Below, one piece after another: positions 7,671-12,909 of a stretch of DNA of 12,909 nt (the stretch's first letter is position 1; every line of letters starts with the position of its first letter). The notes below the pieces were generated by a model, which was given only the letters and a program-made list of their open reading frames with translations, was not told where the DNA came from and did no database searches. Source of the DNA: Chloroflexota bacterium (lineage in GTDB: Bacteria > Chloroflexota > Limnocylindria > Limnocylindrales > CSP1-4); contig JACCXQ010000122.1 of assembly GCA_013696945.1 (NCBI GenBank), forward strand, positions 1 through 12,909, written 5' to 3'. Both the position numbers and the translations under genes were made by a program.

Positions 7671-8549
7671 TCAACGTGGGGACGCGAGCCATCGTCCCCA
7701 CCGGAACGCCGGCTGGAAGCCGAGCGCCTCGTACAACCCCAGTGCTGCATCATTCCCGTCCTCCACGGAGAGCCACGCCAGCGGGCGGCCGCTGGCGAGC
7801 CCGGCGCGCATCGCGACTGCCGTGATGAAGCCACCCAGCCCTTCCCGTCGGCGATCGACTACGACGCCGATCCCGTAGAGGCCCGCCAGCCCCTCCAGCA
7901 GCGACAGCCGACAGACGGCGACGGGCTCGCCGCGGGAGCGGACGAGGTACGCGCGCAACGTGCCCGCGGCGAGGCTCGCGACAAGGCCGGCGGTGCGGCC
8001 TGCGGCGGTGGACGCCGGCAGTCCGAAGATGCGACGCTCCAACGATTCGTGTTCGGCCGCCGAGCGCGTGGTGACCGCCTCGAGGCGCAGCATCGGGTCT
8101 AGATGGGGGACGACGACGGGACGGCGCGTCCAGAGGACCGTCTCGCGCCCCGACTCGCTCCAACCCAGTGAAGCGAGCAGCTCCGTGAGGCCACGCGGTG
8201 CGATGTCGTCGGCGACGAGGAGCGAGGGCCACGAGCCATCTGCCCGCACGCGCGCCTCGAACAGGGCCACGCGCGCCTCCGAGACTTCGGGCCACCGGAC
8301 CGCGGCGCCATAGTCGAGGCCCGGAACGCTCATCTCGCCGCGAACGAGGAGCATCTCCAGCTCCGCGTCGCCCGTGACGCGCGCCCCGGAGTGGAGCGGA
8401 AGGCTGGCCAGGTGCCGCTCCATCGCGCGGCGCTCCTCGGCGCTCGGCGGGTCGTAAGTGGGTTCGACTCGACCCCGGGCGGTCTTCGGACGGCGAGTCG
8501 GGGTCCGAGGACGCAGCTCCGCGTCGGGCGGCGGGCCGTCAGCGGTCAC
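7671..8549 (-). CDS. GNAT-family N-acetyltransferase with an N-terminal extension
   Basis: This 292-residue protein has a C-terminal acetyl-CoA-binding GNAT domain. GIGVVVDRRREGLGG (226-240) is motif A with the R/QxxGxG/A acetyl-CoA loop (R234, G237, G239). NDAALGLYEALGF (266-278) is motif B. AVCRLSLLEGLAGL (211-224) supplies the preceding beta strands. Residues 1-42 are Pro/Arg-rich and probably disordered. Residues about 60-145 (LEMLLVRGE, then SLLVADDIAPRGLTELLASLGWSE and ETVLWTR) look like a second, degenerate GNAT half lacking the CoA loop; this is inference. The substrate is unknown. The start is GTG 8549, supported by a TAGCAT hexamer 6 bases upstream; Met43 is the alternative. The gene converges on the GH57 gene with a 6-base gap and diverges from the 61-residue gene. 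Confidence 0.82.
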   Translation of the reverse strand: MTADGPPPDAELRPRTPTRRPKTARGRVEPTYDPPSAEERRAMERHLASLPLHSGARVTGDAELEMLLVRGEMSVPGLDYGAAVRWPEVSEARVALFEARVRADGSWPSLLVADDIAPRGLTELLASLGWSESGRETVLWTRRPVVVPHLDPMLRLEAVTTRSAAEHESLERRIFGLPASTAAGRTAGLVASLAAGTLRAYLVRSRGEPVAVCRLSLLEGLAGLYGIGVVVDRRREGLGGFITAVAMRAGLASGRPLAWLSVEDGNDAALGLYEALGFQPAFRWGRWLASPR

Positions 8550-8555
8550 GCACGG

Positions 8556-8561
8556 ATGCTA
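8556..8561 (-). promoter_or_regulatory. Putative -10 hexamer (TAGCAT) for the acetyltransferase gene, leaderless
   Basis: On the minus strand TAGCAT is followed by 6 bases and then the GTG at 8549. A transcription start 7 bases after the hexamer would be the first base of the start codon, so the mRNA would be leaderless. It is the same hexamer as upstream of the phosphorylase and DUF885 genes. Confidence 0.55.
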
Positions 8562-8573
8562 GCAGCGGCCGCG

Positions 8574-8579
8574 TATGAT
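8574..8579 (+). promoter_or_regulatory. Putative -10 hexamer (TATGAT) for the 61-residue gene, leaderless
   Basis: TATGAT is one base from the sigma-70 TATAAT consensus. It is followed by 6 bases and then the ATG at 8586, which places the expected transcription start on the A of the start codon. Only 12 bases separate it from the opposing TAGCAT at 8556-8561, so the two promoters must overlap. Confidence 0.6.
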
Positions 8580-8585
8580 GAGCCC

Positions 8586-8771
8586 ATGATCCGACGACTG
8601 GTCGACCGCATCTTCGGTCCCAGCGGCGCCGACGGTGACGAACGACTGGCAGAGGTGGCACTCCAACAGGAGCAGGCTCGTCGCCTCCGGCGGAAGGAAG
8701 CCGACGCACAGATGGTCCACCAGGACCTGACGAATGTCGGCGGGAAGGGCATCCCGCGCTTCGGCCGCTGA
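8586..8771 (+). CDS. Small hypothetical basic protein, 61 residues
   Basis: I do not recognise a named family. The protein begins MIRRLVDRIFGP and has a charged central helix, ERLAEVALQQEQARRLRRKEA (about residues 19-39), with a coiled-coil-like heptad look. It ends in a Gly-rich tail, NVGGKGIPRFGR. It has no Cys, no membrane segment and no signal peptide, so it is probably cytoplasmic. The start ATG at 8586 is chosen because a TATGAT hexamer sits 6 bases ahead. The longer in-frame extension upstream would run antisense through the acetyltransferase gene. It is followed by a 7-base gap and the convergent sulfotransferase gene. The well-placed promoter and intact frame make it likely to be expressed. 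The function is unknown. Confidence 0.65.
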   Translation: MIRRLVDRIFGPSGADGDERLAEVALQQEQARRLRRKEADAQMVHQDLTNVGGKGIPRFGR

Positions 8772-8778
8772 GACTCGT

Positions 8779-9474
8779 TCAGGCCGCCGGCCGATCCTCG
8801 AAACGGTAGCCGAACCGTTCGATCCAGCCTCCGTACACCGCCTCGACGATGCGGCGCGCCCCGGGGGTATAGAAGGTCGCGTAATGGCGACCGTGGCGTC
8901 CGACGGTCGTGTTGACGACCGCGATCTCGACGCGCTCCTTCACGCCGACCCGCGCCATGAGCGCGTCGAAGTCAGCCTGGAGCCGCTCGAACCGGATCAC
9001 GTTGTCGGCGCCTGCGGCGAAGTCCGGCGGCTCGACGTAGCGCTGACCTCGCAGCCTGTGGCGCGATCCCCCGCCGAATCGCCACTCGAGCCACGGCTCG
9101 AACTCCGTCGGCGGCGGGCCGCGCCGTGCGGCCTGGACCGGCGGGGGCTCGTCCGTGCCCTTCCGGCGCCGGCGAGGATCCTCGGTCCCGGTCGTCCGGA
9201 CGAACTCCGTTGTCACCATGTCGAACGGGTTCCGCACCCCGGCCGCGACGATGAGCGATTCGCGCTGCTTCACGGTCACCAGACCGGCGTCCATGAGCTG
9301 CTGGAGCGTGGCGTGCTTGCGGGGTGCGATGAGCCGACCCCTGGCGTCATGGACATGCTGCTCCGGCACCCGGACGCCAGCGAACCGGTTGCGCAGGACG
9401 TTGCCGATGGCCGTGCAGCCGGTATGCGGCGTCTGGATGAAGAGCAGCTTCAGGTCGCCGCAGAGGATGGCCAC
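8779..9474 (-). CDS. Sulfotransferase family protein (PAPS-dependent type), small
   Basis: This 231-residue protein would transfer sulfate from PAPS to a carbohydrate or other hydroxyl acceptor, if active. LKLLFIQTPHTGCTAIGNVLR (8-28) matches the beta1/P-loop region that binds the 5'-phosphosulfate. VAAGVRNPFDMVTTEFVR (76-93) matches the 3'-phosphate-binding R-x-P segment. VIRFERLQADFDALM (159-173) and the C-terminal IVEAVYGGWIERFGYRFE (209-226) are typical of family 2 sulfotransferase-like proteins. The usual P-loop lysine (PKTG) is replaced by His17 (PHTG). A basic Arg/Pro-rich stretch at 98-122 is probably a disordered loop. I chose GTG 9474, which lies 4 bases after the DUF885 stop codon, because the open frame further upstream reads antiframe through that gene and lacks family similarity. 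There is no clear ribosome binding site, so translational coupling is likely. The acceptor is unknown. Confidence 0.72.
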   Translation of the reverse strand: MAILCGDLKLLFIQTPHTGCTAIGNVLRNRFAGVRVPEQHVHDARGRLIAPRKHATLQQLMDAGLVTVKQRESLIVAAGVRNPFDMVTTEFVRTTGTEDPRRRRKGTDEPPPVQAARRGPPPTEFEPWLEWRFGGGSRHRLRGQRYVEPPDFAAGADNVIRFERLQADFDALMARVGVKERVEIAVVNTTVGRHGRHYATFYTPGARRIVEAVYGGWIERFGYRFEDRPAA

Positions 9475-9478
9475 GACT

Positions 9479-11314
9479 TCAGGCGCCGTCGGCGAGGATC
9501 CGCGCGACCCACTTGATGGCCGGCGATCCGTGGCTGATGACGGACTCGAGGTGCTTCCGATAGTCGAAGCCGGGCGTCTCGCCCAAGCCGCCGACGATGC
9601 GTTGGCTCGGGACCACGTCCGCCCCCGCGCCCGCAGCCGTCGCTGCGCGATGGCGGGCGGCGACCTCCATGTCCCACATCTCGAGCGAGCCAAGGTAGTA
9701 GGTGCACAGCTGGGTCGACGTCAGCCGTGCGCGGAGCCACTTCGCGCGGGCCTCATCGGGCTCCTGGAACCCGCCCTTGACCATCAGGTCCATGGCCGCC
9801 TGCTCATCCATCGACCCGGCATGGATCTCGACATCCATGATCGCGTTGGTGACCGCCCGAAGGTAGAACTTCCAGTGGGTCAGCATCAGGGCCGGATCGT
9901 CGGCGTCGTAGCCCAGGTCCATCATCACCTGGGTGACGTAGACCGCCCATCCCTCGGCGAACATGCCGTTCGAGAAGATCGAGCGGACCAGCGACGGCGA
10001 GCGGTTCGACCACGCCAGCTGGAGGTAGTGCCCGGGCACGCCTTCGTGGATGCAGAGCAGCCGCAGCATGCGGTCGTTGTCCTCGCGGAGGTACGACTCG
10101 ACGTCCTCCGGCGCACCACTCTCATCGGGCGGTGTGATCCAGAAGTAGCTGGACTGGCCCCTGTCGAGCGGCCCCGGGGAATCGAGGAAAGCGCGGCCGT
10201 AGGCGCGCATGAAGACCGGCGTCCACGTGATCCGGAGCGGCTCGTCGGGCAGGCCTATAAGGCTCCGCCCACGACAGAAGTCCTCGATGCGCGCGACCTC
10301 CGCCTGGCACCATTCGAGGAGCTCGTGCGGTTGACGATGCTCCTGGGCGATGGCGTCGAGGACGCCGCGGACGATCGCGCTGTCCACGTCCTGGTCTGTC
10401 TCGGCCGCGCCACCCCTGTCGGGCATCGGCCGATCCGGCACGAGTGACGGCCAGAGCTCGCGCGAGAGCCGGACCATCTCGGCACGTACCTCGCGATACT
10501 CATGCCAGGCGCGCTCACGGAGCTCCTCGTGCCCCAGGTCGCTCGAGAGCGTATGGCGCAGCTTCTGGCCGAAGAGCTCCGGTCCCAGCCGGCCCTCCCC
10601 CACCGCACGTTCGCGTATCTCTGAGTCGAGCGCCTCGCGGAACGCAGCCAGCGCCGCCTTCGCGGGGAGAGCGGTCTGCTGGAGCGCCTCGGGGAGTCCC
10701 GGCTCCTCGCCCGCCTCCGCGCGCCGTGTCGCCTCCGCCATCCCTTCGTCGATGAGGTCTCCGATGCCGCCGATCTGCGCCGCCGCCGTCTCGGTGTGCA
10801 GGAGCGACACGGGCCGACCGGGGAGTCCCACGAGCTCGGCGCGCGCAGCCTCGAGGACATGCGGGATGCCGCGGACCCGGTGAAGGAAGGCGTTGCCGCG
10901 GTGCGCCCACGGCCCGTACTCACGGGCGAGCAGCCCGAAGAAGCCGCTGCCCAGGACGTAGACGTAGACCAGCGGATCCCAGCGGGCCTCGCGCAGGATC
11001 TCCTCGTCGAAGCGCAGCTGGTCGATCATCTCGAGGACGATGCTCCGGTCGATGCGCTCGCCAGCGGAGAGCTCTCCGTCGGGCAGTGACTCGAACGTTC
11101 CCTGGTGTCGCCGCAGGATCTCGATCCGCCGACGGCGACCCTCGTCGGTCATGTCACCCCACCGGTCGTCGACGAGGTGGTAGCCGGTCGCGGTCGCCCA
11201 CACGGGGAACGCCTCGAAGTAGTCGCCGAGCAGGGCATGAAGGGCATGCTCGAAGCGGGTCCGGGCCGTGGGGCGGGTGTCGTCCACGAGCGGGACGAAG
11301 GTCTCAGCGGTCAT
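9479..11314 (-). CDS. DUF885 family protein, predicted zinc metallopeptidase-like
   Basis: This 611-residue protein has the length and motifs of the DUF885 (PF05960) family. Those proteins carry an HEGxPGH zinc-binding-like motif and are thought to be gluzincin-type metallopeptidases. CIHEGVPGHYLQLAW puts the ligands at H423 and H429 with catalytic E424. FAEGWAVYVTQVM supplies the likely third ligand, E454. The N-terminus (FEHALHALLGDYFEAFPVWATATGYH) and the internal GFFGLLAREYG and SYFWITPP segments are also family-like. No signal peptide is present, although many relatives are lipoproteins or exported, so it is probably cytoplasmic. The ATG at 11314 has GGAG (11320-11323, minus strand) 5 bases upstream. 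The gene is followed after 4 bases by the sulfotransferase gene, so the two form an operon. The substrate is unknown and peptidase activity is inferred from the motif. Confidence 0.88.
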   Translation of the reverse strand: MTAETFVPLVDDTRPTARTRFEHALHALLGDYFEAFPVWATATGYHLVDDRWGDMTDEGRRRRIEILRRHQGTFESLPDGELSAGERIDRSIVLEMIDQLRFDEEILREARWDPLVYVYVLGSGFFGLLAREYGPWAHRGNAFLHRVRGIPHVLEAARAELVGLPGRPVSLLHTETAAAQIGGIGDLIDEGMAEATRRAEAGEEPGLPEALQQTALPAKAALAAFREALDSEIRERAVGEGRLGPELFGQKLRHTLSSDLGHEELRERAWHEYREVRAEMVRLSRELWPSLVPDRPMPDRGGAAETDQDVDSAIVRGVLDAIAQEHRQPHELLEWCQAEVARIEDFCRGRSLIGLPDEPLRITWTPVFMRAYGRAFLDSPGPLDRGQSSYFWITPPDESGAPEDVESYLREDNDRMLRLLCIHEGVPGHYLQLAWSNRSPSLVRSIFSNGMFAEGWAVYVTQVMMDLGYDADDPALMLTHWKFYLRAVTNAIMDVEIHAGSMDEQAAMDLMVKGGFQEPDEARAKWLRARLTSTQLCTYYLGSLEMWDMEVAARHRAATAAGAGADVVPSQRIVGGLGETPGFDYRKHLESVISHGSPAIKWVARILADGA

Positions 11315-11356
11315 GGGGGCTCCGGATTGCTGGGACGTGCGGCTGGGCAGGCGATG

Positions 11357-11362
11357 ATGCTA
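11357..11362 (-). promoter_or_regulatory. Putative -10 hexamer (TAGCAT) for the DUF885-sulfotransferase operon
   Basis: TAGCAT on the minus strand lies 42 bases before the ATG at 11314. The implied leader is about 35 bases and contains GGAG 5 bases before the ATG. Unlike the other TAGCAT sites, this one would drive an mRNA with a normal leader. Confidence 0.45.
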
Positions 11363-11390
11363 CCCGCGTCGGCGAGCCGCTGTCCGCCGC

Positions 11391-11396
11391 TACGAT
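11391..11396 (+). promoter_or_regulatory. Putative -10 hexamer (TACGAT) for the membrane protein / decarboxylase operon
   Basis: TACGAT fits TANNNT and lies 43 bases before the ATG at 11440, divergent from the DUF885 promoter. The leader would be about 36 bases and ends with GGAG at 11430-11433, 6 bases before the ATG. An in-frame ATG at 11395 overlaps the hexamer and so is unlikely to be used. Confidence 0.4.
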
Positions 11397-11439
11397 GTCG
11401 CGACTTTGCTACGACCACGCCGCCGTCACGGAGACCGCC

Positions 11440-11844
11440 ATGATCGACTTCCTCGCCCGGCTCGCGATCAACGCGATCGCCCTGATCGTGGCCGTGATGA
11501 TCGTGCCGCGCATCCGGTTCGACTACGGCGACGAGTGGTGGCGGCTTATCGCGGTGGCCGCGATCTTCGGCGTCATCAATGCCTACATCCGGCCGATCGT
11601 GCGGGCCCTGAGCCTCCCCCTCACGTTGCTCACGCTGGGCCTGGTCGGCCTGGCGATCAATACTGCGATGCTGCTCCTGCTCGCCTTCGTCAGCGGCCAG
11701 CTGGAGCTGGGGCTGCGCATCTCGGGCTGGCCGCCGGGACCCTTCGGGATCGAGGTCGTGCTCTTCGCATTCCTCGCCGCCATCGTCATCTCGATCGTCT
11801 CGACGGCGCTTGGCCTGTCCCGGCGGCTCGTGCCAAGGGTCTGA
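11440..11844 (+). CDS. Four-helix membrane protein, PF04020 'phage holin family 4-2' / YvlD-like
   Basis: This 134-residue integral membrane protein has four hydrophobic segments at about 4-24, 34-51, 57-84 and 103-125. The family hallmark is clear: VINAYIRPIVRALSLPLTLLTLGL (about 45-68), followed by LAINTAMLLLLAFVSG. The name 'holin' is historical. Most members are chromosomal, as here, and are not part of a phage lysis cassette; no endolysin lies nearby. Its role is unknown; relatives such as YvlD have been linked to envelope stress, but nothing here tests that. ATG 11440 is chosen over in-frame upstream starts because of GGAG at 11430-11433 and because a likely promoter lies at 11391-11396. 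It ends 12 bases before the decarboxylase gene, with which it is probably co-transcribed. Confidence 0.88.
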   Translation: MIDFLARLAINAIALIVAVMIVPRIRFDYGDEWWRLIAVAAIFGVINAYIRPIVRALSLPLTLLTLGLVGLAINTAMLLLLAFVSGQLELGLRISGWPPGPFGIEVVLFAFLAAIVISIVSTALGLSRRLVPRV

Positions 11845-11856
11845 ACGGCGACGCAG

Positions 11857-12909
11857 ATGCTCGTCCTGCAAGAGCCGTTGCGAGAGGCCGCGCGGCGGTT
11901 CGGGACGCCGCTCTACCTCTACGACCTGCCCACGCTACGCCTCGACGCGGCCGCCCTCGTCGAGGCATTCCCCGATCCGTGGCTCCGGCTCTACGCACTC
12001 AAGGCCAATGGCCTCCCGGCGCTCATCCGGGAGCTGCCGCGGCTCGGCTTCGGCGCCAGTACCGTCTCGGGCGGTGAGCTTTCGCAGGCAGCGCGCGCCG
12101 GGTTCCGCGTCGCCCACACCGCGCTGGAGGGGATCGGCAAGTCCTCCGCGGACCTGCGGCGCGCCGTGGCACTCGCTTCCGCGGGTGACGCGCTCCTCTG
12201 GGTCAGCATCGAATCGGCCGACGAGGCCGGCGAGCTCGCGCGTCTCGCCGCGCGACGCAGCGTGCGCATCGACACCCTGGTGCGCATCAACCCGGCGGTC
12301 CGACCGGAGACCCACCGCGGCCTCGCCGTGGGAGCCGCGGAGTCGAAGTTCGGCGTGCTCCCTGAAGAGCTGGGCGACGTCGTCGACGCGGGAGGCGGAC
12401 CGGAGGGCCCACTGCGCTGGCGCGGCATCCATGTTCACGTCGGGTCCCAGCTGGGAGCGGTCGACGCGTGGCGGTCGGCGATGCGCGTAGGCCTCCGGGT
12501 GCTCAACCTCCAGCGGGGCGTGCTGCCGGACGCGGACACGCTCGACATGGGCTCCGGTTTCCCGGTGGCCCACGATCCGGACGCGCCGGCGTCCGTCCCC
12601 GCGCTATCCCGATTCGCCGCCGCCGCGGCCGAGGAGCTGAGCGCCCTGCCCGCCGACGCTCGTCCGGGGCGCCTGGCGGTCGAGCCCGGTCGCTCCGTCG
12701 TGGCGCGTGCGGGTTGGCTCGTCGCCACGGTGCTGCATGCGCGCGTCCGCGAGCGACCGCTCGTCGTGCTCGACGCGGGCATGACCGAGCTGCTCCGCCC
12801 GGCCCTCTACGGGGCGGAGCATCCGCTCGTCGCGCTGACATCCCGCGGCCGGCCGGTGGATCCGTCGTCGGAGGTAGCGTCCGCGATAGTGCGCGTCGAT
12901 GGCCCGATC
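11857..12909 (+). CDS. lysA: Fold-III PLP decarboxylase of the diaminopimelate decarboxylase (LysA) family, 3' end cut by the window
   Basis: The 351 residues seen are most of a roughly 410-420-residue enzyme. It is expected to convert meso-diaminopimelate to lysine, the last step of lysine synthesis. The PLP lysine is K49 in LYALKANG. Other family motifs are STVSGGELSQAARAG (68-82), GIGKSSADLRRA (92-103), GIHVHVGSQLG (190-200), VEPGRSVVARAG (275-286) and VLDAGMTELLRPALYG (304-319). The PLP-phosphate glycine loop reads DMGSGFPV (230-237), where the family usually has GGG. The C-terminal CESxD motif lies beyond the window. Its absence leaves room for a related fold-III decarboxylase acting on another amino acid, so the symbol is tentative. 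The ATG at 11857 follows the membrane protein stop by 12 bases with no strong ribosome binding site, suggesting coupled translation. The frame is open to the last base. Confidence 0.82.
   Translation, partial: MLVLQEPLREAARRFGTPLYLYDLPTLRLDAAALVEAFPDPWLRLYALKANGLPALIRELPRLGFGASTVSGGELSQAARAGFRVAHTALEGIGKSSADLRRAVALASAGDALLWVSIESADEAGELARLAARRSVRIDTLVRINPAVRPETHRGLAVGAAESKFGVLPEELGDVVDAGGGPEGPLRWRGIHVHVGSQLGAVDAWRSAMRVGLRVLNLQRGVLPDADTLDMGSGFPVAHDPDAPASVPALSRFAAAAAEELSALPADARPGRLAVEPGRSVVARAGWLVATVLHARVRERPLVVLDAGMTELLRPALYGAEHPLVALTSRGRPVDPSSEVASAIVRVDGPI

Noticed and set aside
9475..9693. Upstream start for the sulfotransferase gene inside DUF885
   Set aside because: The extra 73 residues are Ser/Arg/Ala-rich frame-shadow of the DUF885 C-terminus and lack family similarity.
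9155..10447. Plus-strand open frame (430 codons) opposite DUF885 and the sulfotransferase
   Set aside because: It is a shadow of two minus-strand genes with clear motifs; its composition is low-complexity Arg/Ala/Asp-rich.
11440..11844. Phage lysis cassette suggested by the 'holin' family name
   Set aside because: There is no endolysin, structural or integrase gene nearby, and PF04020 proteins are mostly chromosomal membrane proteins.
1..12909. Search for tRNA, rRNA, CRISPR arrays, IS ends, riboswitches and intrinsic terminators
   Set aside because: No cloverleaf, direct-repeat array, transposase, inverted terminal repeats or GC-stem plus T-run was visible. The longest non-coding gap is about 125 bases.

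Overview
The window is one dense stretch of very GC-rich bacterial chromosome. It holds nine readable genes and one broken gene, with no intergenic gap above about 130 bases. I see no tRNA, rRNA, CRISPR array, insertion sequence or phage module. The mix of genes, the GC-rich codon use and the frequent TANNNT hexamers a few bases upstream of start codons suggest a monoderm-like, high-GC lineage. Chloroflexota (for example a Limnocylindria-like group) is my best guess, and an actinobacterium is the alternative. This placement is inference, because no marker gene is present.

Layout from left to right. (1) Bases 1-1854, plus strand: the 3' part of a subtilisin-like (S8) protease with C-terminal beta-sandwich modules, broken by two frameshifts. 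(2) Bases 1851-3152, minus strand: a lipoprotein family GH3 beta-N-acetylhexosaminidase (NagZ-like), whose stop codon interlocks with that of the protease. (3) Bases 3259-7664, plus strand: a two-gene alpha-glucan operon, with a GT35 glycogen/maltodextrin phosphorylase followed by a GH57 amylase/4-alpha-glucanotransferase. (4) Bases 7671-8549, minus strand: a GNAT acetyltransferase. It is divergent from (5) a 61-residue basic protein at 8586-8771, plus strand. (6) Bases 8779-11314, minus strand: a DUF885 metallopeptidase-like gene followed 4 bases later by a small sulfotransferase-like gene. (7) Bases 11440-12909, plus strand: a four-helix PF04020 membrane protein, then a fold-III PLP decarboxylase of the diaminopimelate decarboxylase (LysA) family, cut by the window end.

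Functionally, the clearest partnership is the phosphorylase with the GH57 enzyme. Phosphorolysis releases glucose-1-phosphate from alpha-1,4-glucan, and the GH57 enzyme would hydrolyse or rearrange the glucans. The GH3 lipoprotein would act on N-acetylglucosaminides such as muropeptide fragments outside the membrane, and the LysA-like enzyme could supply lysine. The rest is ordinary housekeeping or secreted-protein content.

The most distinctive non-coding signal is a set of TAGCAT/TATGAT-type -10 hexamers. They sit 6-8 bases before the start codon of three genes, implying leaderless mRNAs. One pair is packed head-to-head in a 36-base divergent spacer. I did not find a convincing novel defence, mobile or biosynthetic system here.
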